Shown: in pieces, positions 32,638 through 40,127 of the stretch
How the letters are laid out: every line of letters begins with the position of its first letter
Position numbering within the stretch: the stretch's first letter is position 1
Assembly: GCA_035535055.1 (NCBI GenBank)
Contig: DATLQT010000044.1
Coordinates: forward strand, 62,001 to 126,000
Direction: 5' to 3'
DNA: 64,000 bases
DNA from: UBA6019 sp035535055
GTDB lineage: Bacteria; Chloroflexota; Dormibacteria; Dormibacterales; Dormibacteraceae
Translations under genes and position numbers: made by a program
The notes under the pieces: generated by a model
What the model was told of the DNA's origin: nothing
Database searches by the model: none
What the model saw: only the letters and a program-made list of their open reading frames with translations

Positions 32638-33644
32638 AACTCAAGCTCGGATACAAGGCGTCGGCGGAGCAGTTCGGGCCCCAGGAGCTGCTCGATCTGG
32701 CAGTGATGGCGGAGGAGAAGGGGTTCGACAGCGTCTGGGTCTCCGACCACTACCAGCCCTTCCGCCACACCGACGGCCATGCGCCGTTCTCGCTCTCCTG
32801 GCTCGGCGCCGCCACCCAGCGAACCAGCCGGGTGACGCTCGGCACCAGCGTCCTCACGCCGACCTTCCGCTACCACCCCTCGATCGTGGCCCAGGCCTTC
32901 GCCACCCTCGACCGGCTCGCGCCGGGCCGGGTGATCCTCGGCGTCGGCACCGGGGAATCGATGAACGAGGTCCCGGTCACGGGAATGGAATGGCCCGAGT
33001 TCAAGATCCGCTTCGGCCGTCTGCGGGAGTCGGTGGAGCTGATGCGGCGGCTCTGGAAGGAGGACTTCGTCACCTTCGACGGCGAGTACTTCCAGACCCG
33101 GGACGTCACCCTTTACGACAAGCCCGGAGGGGGCGCGGTCCCGATCTACGTCGGCGCCTCCGGCGAGGTGGCCGCGCGCTTTGCCGGCCGGGTGGCGGAC
33201 GGCTTCATCTGCACCTCGGGCAAGGGGATGGAGCTCTACTCCGAAAAGCTGCTGCCGGCGGTTCGCGAAGGCGCGGAGAAGGCCGGCCGCGACTACGAGG
33301 CGATCGTCAAGACGATTGAGATGAAGGTCTCCTACGACCATGATCGCTCGCGGGCGATGGAGGACACCAAGCTCTGGGCCCCGCTGGCGCTGCCGGCCGA
33401 GGACAAGGCGGGCGTCGAGGACCCGCGCGAGCTGGAGAAGCGAGCGAAGGCGATCGAGGACCAGGCCCACCGCCGCTGGCTGGTCGCCGACGACCCGGAG
33501 GAGCACCTCGAGCAGCTGCGACCCTACCTGGAGCTCGGCTTCGGGGAGCTGATCTTCCACTCGCCGACCGACCAGCAGGACCGCTTCCTCCAGCTCTACG
33601 GCGAGGAGATCCTGCCGCGGCTGCGCGAGCGGTGGGGGAAATGA
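32634..33644 (+). CDS. fgd: F420-dependent glucose-6-phosphate dehydrogenase family protein
   Basis: Oxidises glucose 6-phosphate with coenzyme F420 in mycobacteria, supplying F420H2. The 336 residues match FGD1 closely in the N-terminal half: LGYKASAEQFGPQELL, WVSDHYQPFRH, HAPFSLSWLGAATQRT, GTSVLTPTFRYHPSIVAQAFATLDRL and GVGTGESMNEV. Because some relatives use other substrates (for example hydroxymycolic acids), the glucose-6-phosphate specificity is likely rather than proven. It opens the fgd-cofC-cofE-cofD run with ATGA overlaps on both sides. Confidence 0.88.
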   Translation: MKLKLGYKASAEQFGPQELLDLAVMAEEKGFDSVWVSDHYQPFRHTDGHAPFSLSWLGAATQRTSRVTLGTSVLTPTFRYHPSIVAQAFATLDRLAPGRVILGVGTGESMNEVPVTGMEWPEFKIRFGRLRESVELMRRLWKEDFVTFDGEYFQTRDVTLYDKPGGGAVPIYVGASGEVAARFAGRVADGFICTSGKGMELYSEKLLPAVREGAEKAGRDYEAIVKTIEMKVSYDHDRSRAMEDTKLWAPLALPAEDKAGVEDPRELEKRAKAIEDQAHRRWLVADDPEEHLEQLRPYLELGFGELIFHSPTDQQDRFLQLYGEEILPRLRERWGK

Positions 33645-34237
33645 CTACCCGCGTCGTCCTCCTGGTCAAGGACTTCGACCTCGCCAAGAGCCGGCTGAGC
33701 TCGGTGCTTGATGCGGCCGGGCGCAGGGTGGCCGCCGTCGACTTCGCCCGCACCGCGTTAGACGCGGTCGGCACCGGCGCGCTGGTCGTTGCCGGTTCCG
33801 ACAACGCCGCGCGGCTTGCCGGCGAGGCGGGCAACGAGGTGGTCCTCGAGGAGCGCGCGGCCGGGCAGAACCCGGCGGCCGCCCTCGGCATCGCGGAGGC
33901 CGGGCGGCGCGGCGCGGAGGCGGTCTTGGTCCTCTCCAGCGACCTGCCCCTGGTGCGTCCCGACGTCATCGAGAGGCTGCTCGCCCACGCCGACGCGCTG
34001 GCGCGCCCGGTGGTGGTCGCGGCGCCCGCGACGGGGCGGGGCGGGACCAACGCTCTCTACCTGGCGCCCCCCGACGCCATCGGCCTCCACTTCGGAGACG
34101 ACTCGCTGGCCAAGTTCGAGGCCGACGCGCGGGCCCGCGGAGTCCGTTTCGAGCTCTACGAATCGGAGGAGCTGGCCCTGGACGTCGACGAGCCCTCCGA
34201 CCTCGACGCGCTCCGCGTGCGGCGGCGGGCTGGTTGA
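33641..34237 (+). CDS. cofC: 2-phospho-L-lactate (or PEP) guanylyltransferase
   Basis: Activates the C3 acid for coenzyme F420 synthesis. The protein has the NTP-transferase pattern VVLLVKDFDLAKSRLSSVL, GAEAVLVLSSDLPLV and GTNALYLAPPDAI, with FGDDSLAKFEADA near the end, matching CofC/FbiD. ATG 33641 overlaps the fgd stop as ATGA and is preferred to an in-frame GTG at 33632. Whether it uses phospholactate or PEP (as FbiD in mycobacteria) cannot be read from the sequence. Confidence 0.9.
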   Translation: MTTRVVLLVKDFDLAKSRLSSVLDAAGRRVAAVDFARTALDAVGTGALVVAGSDNAARLAGEAGNEVVLEERAAGQNPAAALGIAEAGRRGAEAVLVLSSDLPLVRPDVIERLLAHADALARPVVVAAPATGRGGTNALYLAPPDAIGLHFGDDSLAKFEADARARGVRFELYESEELALDVDEPSDLDALRVRRRAG

Positions 34238-34962
34238 TCGAGCTCCACCCCGTCACCGGGCTTCCCGAGATCGGGTCCGGCGTCGACCTCGCGGCGCTGA
34301 TCTCCGAGCACACCGAGCTTCGCGATGGCGACATCCTGGTGGTCGCCCAGAAGGTTGTGTCCAAGGCCGAGGGCCGGCTCCGCGACATGCGGACCATCGA
34401 GCCTTCCGAGCAGGCGAAGGAAATCGCGATCCGCAACGGGGCCGACCCCCGCCAGGTCCAGGCCGTGATCGACGAGAGCGTCCGCTTGGTCCGGACCGAG
34501 CGGGTGATCATCGCCGAGACCCGCCACGGCTTCATCTGCGCCAACGCGGGGGTCGACCACAGCAACGTCCCCGGCGGCGAGATCCTCTGCCTGCTGCCGG
34601 TCGACCCCGACGCCAGCGCCGCAGCGCTCCGCGAGCGCCTCCGCGAGGTCACCGGGAAGACCGTGGCGGTGATTGTCTCCGACACCTTTGGGCGCGCCTG
34701 GCGGATCGGGATCGCGAACGTCGCCCTGGGCGTCGCCGGCATGCCCGCGGTGGTGGACTACCGGGGCCGGGACGACGACTTCGGCCGGACCATGGTAGGC
34801 ACCGTGGTAGCCATCAGCGACGAGCTGGCCGGCGCCGCCGAGCTGGCGATGGGAAAGACCGACCGGGTGCCGGTGGTGGTTATCCGCGGCTACCGGGCCG
34901 AGGGCGAGCCGGGCGACGGCCGGTCGCTGGTCCGGCCGGCAGCGGAGGACATGTTCCGCTGA
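34234..34962 (+). CDS. cofE: coenzyme F420-0:L-glutamate ligase
   Basis: Adds glutamate residues to F420-0 using GTP. The 242 residues include LPEIGSGVDLAALI, DGDILVVAQKVVSKAEGR, ETRHGFICANAGVDHSNVPGGEI, and VSDTFGRAWRIGIANVALG, the core of the FbiB N-terminal domain. The FMN-binding C-terminal domain of mycobacterial FbiB is absent, as in archaeal and some bacterial CofE. The TTG start overlaps the cofC stop (TTGA), and the end overlaps cofD as CTGA. Confidence 0.93.
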   Translation: MIELHPVTGLPEIGSGVDLAALISEHTELRDGDILVVAQKVVSKAEGRLRDMRTIEPSEQAKEIAIRNGADPRQVQAVIDESVRLVRTERVIIAETRHGFICANAGVDHSNVPGGEILCLLPVDPDASAAALRERLREVTGKTVAVIVSDTFGRAWRIGIANVALGVAGMPAVVDYRGRDDDFGRTMVGTVVAISDELAGAAELAMGKTDRVPVVVIRGYRAEGEPGDGRSLVRPAAEDMFR

Positions 34963-35867
34963 AGGTCGTCCTGCTCTCCGGCGGCACCGGCGGGGCGATG
35001 CTGGCGGAGGGGCTCTACGCGGCCCTGCCGCCCGATTCGCTCACTGTCATCACCAACACCGCCGACGACCTCGAGCTCTACGGGCTCTCGATCAGCCCCG
35101 ACACCGACGCCGTCCTCTACCGGCTGGCGGGCGTCTTCAACGAGGAGGCGCACTGGGGCGTGGCCGGGGAGAGCTTCCACATGCTGGAGATGCTGAAGCG
35201 GTACGGCGACGAACCCTGGTTCGGGCTCGGCGACCGCGACCTCGCCACCCACCTGCTGCGGACCTCGCTCCTGGCGGCGGGCGAGGGCGCCGCCGCGGTC
35301 ACCGCCGGCCTCGCCGGCCGGCTCGGCCTGCACGCCCGCGTCATCCCGATGACCGAGCAGCGGGTGCGCAGCATCCTGGCCACCGACAGCGGGCGGCTGG
35401 AACTGCAGGAATACTTCGTCCGCGAGCGCCAGCTGCCCAAGGTGATGGCGGTGGAGTTCGACGGCCTGGCCGACGCTGTTCCCGCCCCGGGGGTTGCCGA
35501 GGCCCTGGCCGAGGCCGATAGGGTGATCATCGGGCCCTCCAACCCGGCCATCAGCATCGAGCCGATCATCGCGGTGGCCGGACACCTCCTCGACCGGACC
35601 AGGACGGCGGCGGTGACGCCGATCGTCGCCGGCGCGGCCCTCAAGGGCCCGACGGTCGAGATGCTGCGCGGGCTCGGTCGGGAGGCGACCCCGCTCGGCG
35701 TCGCCCGCGGATACAGGGACCAAGCCGGCACCTTCGTGCTCGACCACCGCGACGCGGCCCAGGCGCCCGCCATCCACGAGCTGGGCCTCGAGGTCGTGAT
35801 CCTCGACACGGTGATGGGCGGCCCCGAGGGCAGGCGCCGGCTCGCGGAGGAGGTACTCCAGCAATGA
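34959..35867 (+). CDS. cofD: 2-phospho-L-lactate transferase, CTG start
   Basis: Transfers the activated C3 acid to the Fo deazaflavin. The 302 residues begin LKVVLLSGGTGGAMLAEGL and include NTADDLELYGLSISPDTDAVLY, FGLGDRDLATHLLRT and the ISIEPIIAVAG region of CofD/FbiA. The GGTGG motif begins only eight residues after CTG 34959, which overlaps the cofE TGA as CTGA; no ATG, GTG or TTG lies close enough to serve. The stop overlaps the downstream oxidoreductase gene as ATGA. The Fo synthase (cofG/cofH or fbiC) is not in the window. Confidence 0.93.
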   Translation: MKVVLLSGGTGGAMLAEGLYAALPPDSLTVITNTADDLELYGLSISPDTDAVLYRLAGVFNEEAHWGVAGESFHMLEMLKRYGDEPWFGLGDRDLATHLLRTSLLAAGEGAAAVTAGLAGRLGLHARVIPMTEQRVRSILATDSGRLELQEYFVRERQLPKVMAVEFDGLADAVPAPGVAEALAEADRVIIGPSNPAISIEPIIAVAGHLLDRTRTAAVTPIVAGAALKGPTVEMLRGLGREATPLGVARGYRDQAGTFVLDHRDAAQAPAIHELGLEVVILDTVMGGPEGRRRLAEEVLQQ

Positions 35868-36670
35868 GATTCGGAGTCGCCGTCCCGATGGCCGCCGACC
35901 CGCTCCCTCTGGCGCAGATGGCCGAGGAGCTGGGCTTCGACACCGTCTACGTCTCCGACCACGTGGTGCCGCCGGTCTCCGCCGCCCGGTACGGCCGCAA
36001 CCTCGAGTCGCTGACGGTGCTGGCCGCGATCGCCGCCGTCACCAGCACCGTCCGGGTCGGCAGCTCGGTGATCGTGGTCCCCCTCCGTGAGCCGGTCCTC
36101 TTCGCCAAGCAGATCGCCACCATCGACCTCCTCAGCGGCGGCCGGCTGGTGCTCGGCGTCGGCGCCGGCTGGGTGGAGGGAGAGTTCACCAACGTCGGCC
36201 TCGACTTCAGGACCCGCGGTGCCCGCACCGACGAGGCGATCCGGCTCCTCCGCCACCTGTTCAGCGGTTCGCAAGAGCCGTTCCGCGGCCGCTTCACGAC
36301 CCTCGAGGACTTCGTCTTCGCGCCGCTGCCGCCCCAGGGCGCGAGGCTGCCGATCCTGGTCGGCGGCCACTCGCCGGCCGCGATCCGCCGGGCGGCGACG
36401 ATGGCCGACCGCTACCAGCCGACCTTCGTCCCACCGGAGGAGTTCGCCCGCCTCCGGACGGCGGTGATCGCTGAGGCCAGAGGTCGCCCGATTGAGTTCG
36501 GCTGCCGGATCGCGATCAGGCCCGAGCAGACGATGGACGAGGTGATCGAGGCGGTGCGCGCCTACGAGGCGGAAGGGGTCGAGGAGATGACGCTCGGGTT
36601 GATGCCGGGGACAGCCTCGGGCGAGCGGCTGCGCGAGATCGGCGAGAGGGTAATCCCGGCCTTCGCCTGA
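35864..36670 (+). CDS. LLM-class F420-dependent oxidoreductase
   Basis: 268-residue luciferase-like TIM-barrel protein of the F420 branch: MAEELGFDTVYVSDHVV, TVRVGSSVIVVPLREPVLFAKQIATIDLLSGGRL split by the usual strand, and GVGAGWVEGEFTNVGLDF. It is the last gene of the F420 operon, coupled to cofD by ATGA, so an F420-dependent role is likely. The substrate is unknown. Confidence 0.87.
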   Translation: MRFGVAVPMAADPLPLAQMAEELGFDTVYVSDHVVPPVSAARYGRNLESLTVLAAIAAVTSTVRVGSSVIVVPLREPVLFAKQIATIDLLSGGRLVLGVGAGWVEGEFTNVGLDFRTRGARTDEAIRLLRHLFSGSQEPFRGRFTTLEDFVFAPLPPQGARLPILVGGHSPAAIRRAATMADRYQPTFVPPEEFARLRTAVIAEARGRPIEFGCRIAIRPEQTMDEVIEAVRAYEAEGVEEMTLGLMPGTASGERLREIGERVIPAFA

Positions 36671-36676
36671 TATACC
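36671..36676 (+). promoter_or_regulatory. -10 hexamer of BNR-repeat gene
   Basis: TATACC, eight bases before the GTG at 36685; it starts directly after the upstream TGA stop. Confidence 0.4.
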
Positions 36677-36684
36677 TGCACACC

Positions 36685-37560
36685 GTGACCGGCAACGCGA
36701 TCGGCCGCGCTGTTGCCATCGCCCTGGCGACCCTGGTCGTGTTCGGGCTCGTCTTCCTGCGGGAGGCGACCAGCCCCAGCGGCGAGGGCTACTGGAGCGC
36801 GATTGCTCCGGCGCCCAGCGGCGACCTCTACCTGGCTGACGAAGGCCACCGGGAGCTGCGGCTGATCCATGCCGCCGGTGGTTGGACCCGGCTGGCCTCG
36901 ACCCCGCCCGGCATCTACCGCGCGCTCGCCGTCAGCGGGTCGAACATGCTGCTGGCGACCGAGGGGAAGCTATATCAGTCGAACGACACCGGCTTTCGGT
37001 GGCGGGCGGTGCTGAACGGCCGCTTCACAGCGGTGACCGTTCTCGGGCAGTGGGAGCTGGCCGGCGCCTGGGCCGACGGGCTCTACCTGAGCGACGACTC
37101 CGGCGCGACCTGGACTAGGGCGATGGTGCCGGCCGGCGACACCGAGTTCGAGGCGTTGATCCCCAAGGGGTTCGCGGCGACCCTGCTCGGTCTTCTCCAC
37201 TCGACCGATGGCGGGCGAACATGGACCCACGTGAGCGGCATCCCGGATCGCATCACCGCCCTCGACTACGTCGGCGCGGGGAGCGTGGTCCGCGCGGGTG
37301 ATTGGCGCGGCGCCACCTGGCTTTACGATCCGGCGAGCGGGCTGGTCACCCGGGGAGCCAATTATTCCGGTGGGATTGAGTCGCTCGACGGCGTCATCGC
37401 CACCACCGACGGCGTCTACCCGGATGGGCCGGGGCCGCTACACGGCCGGGAGGTGACCCGGGTCGTGAGGAGCGTCGACACCTACTACGCCGCCGCGGCT
37501 CGCGGGCCGATCTACCGCTCTGCCGACGGCCTCAATTGGAGCCTCGCCTACCAGGGCTGA
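36685..37560 (+). CDS. membrane-anchored BNR/Asp-box beta-propeller protein
   Basis: 291 residues with an N-terminal hydrophobic segment (about 9-26) that would anchor or export it, then a propeller with Asp boxes of the S-x-D-x-G-x-(T/R)-W type: SNDTGFRW, SDDSGATW, STDGGRTW and SADGLNW. The catalytic residues of sialidases are not evident, so it is more likely a structural or binding protein outside the membrane. The GTG start follows a TATACC hexamer. Its last 123 bases overlap the convergent glycosyltransferase gene. Confidence 0.75.
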   Translation: MTGNAIGRAVAIALATLVVFGLVFLREATSPSGEGYWSAIAPAPSGDLYLADEGHRELRLIHAAGGWTRLASTPPGIYRALAVSGSNMLLATEGKLYQSNDTGFRWRAVLNGRFTAVTVLGQWELAGAWADGLYLSDDSGATWTRAMVPAGDTEFEALIPKGFAATLLGLLHSTDGGRTWTHVSGIPDRITALDYVGAGSVVRAGDWRGATWLYDPASGLVTRGANYSGGIESLDGVIATTDGVYPDGPGPLHGREVTRVVRSVDTYYAAAARGPIYRSADGLNWSLAYQG

Positions 37561-38751
37561 GGCGAGCGCGAGCAGGAAGAGCATCACCACCAGGTCGAGA
37601 TAGTTGGGAGAGAGCACGCGGCCGAAGGCGAAGGCGATTAACGCCTCGCCGCCGAGCCAGACCCAGAAGTGGGTCCACGACCAGCGCCGGCGGAGGTCCC
37701 GGAGGGCGAGTGCCAGGAGGATCACGAGGAGCGGCGCCTGGACCTGGGCGCTCGGGAAGTAGTCCCACCGGTTCCCGATCACGCCCAGCTGGAGCAGGAT
37801 GCCCTGCAGGCCCAGACCCCGGATCGGGTAGGCGTCGACGCCGGAGCCGTAGAAGAACCCCGCGGTCCCGGCCAGGAACGCGGCCGGGTTCCAAAGGAAG
37901 AAGGGCAGGACTGTGATCATCAGCAGCGCGGCGCCGGCGGACGTCAGCTTCAGCAGCAGCCGGCGCTCCAGGTGGAAGACAGCGTAGATCGCCAGCAGCG
38001 GTAAGAAGAGGATCGCCTGCTGCTTCATCGCCAGCGCCAGTCCGAGCATCACGCCCGCCCAGACCACCCGGCCGCGGCGCAGCATCCCGATCCCCGCCAG
38101 CGCCGGCGCCAGGAAGAAGAGGTCGTTGAGCAGGTAGAAGAAGTCGAGCTGGAAGAGGGGGCTAAGGGTGACCACGATCAGCGCGGCCTCCTTCTCGGCA
38201 CGGCTGCGACCGAGCGACCAGGCCGCCGCGGCCAGCGCCAAGAGGCCGGGCAGGAAGAGCCAGCTGAAGTTGGCGCGGTCGCTGTGGAGCAGGCGGACCG
38301 GCACGTCGAGGATCGCCATCCCGGGCATGTACACGTAGCGGACGAGGCCGAAGTTGACCGGCACGTCGGAGAGGTAGAAGGCCCGCATCGGTGTGTTGAG
38401 GAAGTCGCCGACGTAGGGATCGTGGCCGCTCAGCAGGCGATCGGCGGCGGCGTCGTTGAGCAGCACGCCGTCGATGATCGATGCGTTGGGCGGCTGCGCT
38501 ACCACCAGCAGCAACTGGGGCAGGAAGAGCAGCAGGAAGACCAGCGCGCCGAGGGTCGCCAGCCGCAGCCGGGGCGAGGCGCCGGTCCGCAGGTAACCCG
38601 CCACCGTCAGGACGACCGACAGGACCGCGACGACGATGCCCAGCCAGCCCAGTCCGAGGAGGCCGAAGACGACGGCCGCGCCGATCGCATCGACGACCAC
38701 GAAGGCGAGCAGCAGGCCGCCGACGTCGAGCCGCCGGAGGATCTTCAGCAA
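37438..38751 (-). CDS. multi-pass membrane glycosyltransferase (GT-C, GT87-like)
   Basis: 437 residues with roughly ten hydrophobic segments and the loop pattern of polyprenyl-phosphate-dependent mannosyl- or arabinosyltransferases: SGHDPYVGDFLNTP after the first segments, RYVYMPGMAIL, and FGRVLSPNYLDLVVM near the end. An acidic residue in the first extracellular loop (GHDPY) is where GT-C catalytic Asp residues lie. It probably works at the cell envelope. The C-terminal 40 residues (after ALASALV) read through the opposite-strand BNR gene and are not conserved-looking. Confidence 0.72.
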   Translation of the reverse strand: MLKILRRLDVGGLLLAFVVVDAIGAAVVFGLLGLGWLGIVVAVLSVVLTVAGYLRTGASPRLRLATLGALVFLLLFLPQLLLVVAQPPNASIIDGVLLNDAAADRLLSGHDPYVGDFLNTPMRAFYLSDVPVNFGLVRYVYMPGMAILDVPVRLLHSDRANFSWLFLPGLLALAAAAWSLGRSRAEKEAALIVVTLSPLFQLDFFYLLNDLFFLAPALAGIGMLRRGRVVWAGVMLGLALAMKQQAILFLPLLAIYAVFHLERRLLLKLTSAGAALLMITVLPFFLWNPAAFLAGTAGFFYGSGVDAYPIRGLGLQGILLQLGVIGNRWDYFPSAQVQAPLLVILLALALRDLRRRWSWTHFWVWLGGEALIAFAFGRVLSPNYLDLVVMLFLLALASALVGEAPIEAVGRAVDRPASRGGVVGVDAPHDPGHLPAV

Positions 38752-38829
38752 GGTGACGAACGAGGTCGGCTAGAAACCGGCGGCGGACACCGAATCAGTG
38801 AAGTGCAGTCGACCTCTTTCGCCAGCTTG

Positions 38830-39651
38830 CTAGGTGGCTTTGGAGCCGATCATGAAGATGATTCCGAGGAGGATCACCAGCAGCGCGGCCACCAGGCCCG
38901 CGTAGCTGACTATCACCTGGGCCAATGATTCCTGGCCCGGCTCCCCATCGTCTTCGTCCTCGTCAGCCTCGTCGCTTTCCTTCTTCCTGCCCTTGCGGCC
39001 CTCGTCGATCCGGGTGCGCTCGGCGGTGCCGAGCTCCCAGCCTGCCTTGGTCTTCGAAACGGAGGCCGCCTCCGCGGTGGTCCCGTCTCCCGTGGCGGAG
39101 GCCTTCTCGGGCTGGACGATCTCCCACGAGGCCTTGCCGCCCGCCGCTGGAGGCGGGGGCTCGGGCGCCGGTGGCTGCGGAGCCGGTGGCTCGGGCGCGG
39201 GCGGTTCGTAGATCGGCTCGACGACCGGTCGCTCTGGGGGCGGCGGTGCGGGGGCTGCGGGCGCTGGTTGGGCGGGCGGTTCGGGCGGCGTGTAGGCAGG
39301 CTGCTGGGGCGCAGAGGTCTCCCAGGCGGACTCGGTGGGCGCGAGCGGCGAGATGGTGGCCGAACTCGAGGGCTGCGCCGGCGGGGCGCTCGCGGCCGCG
39401 GCCGCGGCCGACGCCGCTGCCGCTGCCTGCTGGGAGGCGGCCTGCTCTGCGGCCTCCTTCTCCTGGGCGGCCTTCTCGGCGGCCGCCTTGGCGGCGGTCG
39501 CGCGCTCGCGTGCCTTCTTCAGGTCGCGCTCGCGCTGCTCGCGGAGGGTCCGGTACATCGACTTGCGGCTTTTCGCCCTGCCCCGGAGCACGTAGAAGGC
39601 CGCCACCACTCCGAGAAGGGCCAGGACCGGTCCGATCGCGAGCGGGTTCAT
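38830..39651 (-). CDS. membrane protein with coiled-coil and Pro-rich linker
   Basis: 273 residues. An N-terminal hydrophobic segment (about 5-22) is followed by a charged helix rich in Lys, Arg, Glu and Ala (about 25-90), a Pro/Ala-rich linker with repeated PEPP and PAPPP units (about 90-175), an acidic stretch, and a C-terminal transmembrane segment (about 250-270). I do not recognise a family. Two membrane anchors with a long flexible middle suggest an envelope spacer or scaffold. A perfect TATAAT lies ten bases before the ATG. Confidence 0.65.
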   Translation of the reverse strand: MNPLAIGPVLALLGVVAAFYVLRGRAKSRKSMYRTLREQRERDLKKARERATAAKAAAEKAAQEKEAAEQAASQQAAAAASAAAAAASAPPAQPSSSATISPLAPTESAWETSAPQQPAYTPPEPPAQPAPAAPAPPPPERPVVEPIYEPPAPEPPAPQPPAPEPPPPAAGGKASWEIVQPEKASATGDGTTAEAASVSKTKAGWELGTAERTRIDEGRKGRKKESDEADEDEDDGEPGQESLAQVIVSYAGLVAALLVILLGIIFMIGSKAT

Positions 39652-39661
39652 TGAGGCTGCG

Positions 39662-39667
39662 ATTATA
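39662..39667 (-). promoter_or_regulatory. TATAAT -10 of membrane-protein gene
   Basis: Consensus TATAAT on the minus strand, ten bases before the ATG at 39651. It is interleaved with the -10 of the divergent yqeY-like gene. Confidence 0.6.
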
Positions 39668-39669
39668 GG
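39664..39669 (+). promoter_or_regulatory. -10 hexamer of yqeY-like gene
   Basis: TATAGG (or TAGGTT two bases on), eight or six bases before ATG 39678; shares bases with the divergent TATAAT. Confidence 0.4.
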
Positions 39670-39677
39670 TTCCGCGG

Positions 39678-40127
39678 ATGAGCCTGTTCCAGAAGATCGA
39701 AGACGACCTCGCCGACGCCCGGAGGCGCTCGGACCAGGTTGCGCTGGCGAGCCTCGGACTGCTCAAGAGCGAGGTCGTGAACGCCAGCAAGGAGGCTGGG
39801 TTCAAGGGGTCGATCGACGACGCCCTGGTGATCGGCGTTGCCCGCAAGGAGCTGAAGCGCCGGCAGGAGTCGGCCGACGCCTACTCCGGCGCCGGGCGAG
39901 TGGAGGCGGCGGCGCGGGAGCTGGCCGCGGCCGACGTGATCAGGCCTTTCCTGCCCGCCCAGCTGTCCGCGGAGGAGCTGGAGGCCGAGCTGAGGAAGAT
40001 CATCGACGACGTCAGGCCGTCGGGTCCGTCGGGCTTCGGGATGGTCATGAAGGAGGCCAACCTGCGGCTGGCCGGGCGCGCCCCGGGCGGGGAGATCGCG
40101 GCCACCGCCAAACGGCTGCTTGGCTAG
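39678..40127 (+). CDS. GatB/YqeY domain protein
   Basis: 149-residue YqeY-type protein: an N-terminal helical bundle (LFQKIEDDLADARRRSDQVALASLGLLKSEV), VIGVARKELKRRQESADAY, and the C-terminal GFGMVMKEANLRLAGRAPGGEIAATAKRLL. It resembles the C-terminal tRNA-binding domain of GatB aspartyl/glutamyl-tRNA amidotransferase, but free-standing YqeY proteins have no proven activity. The stop overlaps the endonuclease III start. Confidence 0.9.
   Translation: MSLFQKIEDDLADARRRSDQVALASLGLLKSEVVNASKEAGFKGSIDDALVIGVARKELKRRQESADAYSGAGRVEAAARELAAADVIRPFLPAQLSAEELEAELRKIIDDVRPSGPSGFGMVMKEANLRLAGRAPGGEIAATAKRLLG

Noticed and set aside
33789..34958. Extended cofD beginning inside cofC
   Set aside because: The upstream part would read cofC and cofE out of frame and has Arg/Pro-rich shadow composition; CofD homology starts at 34959.
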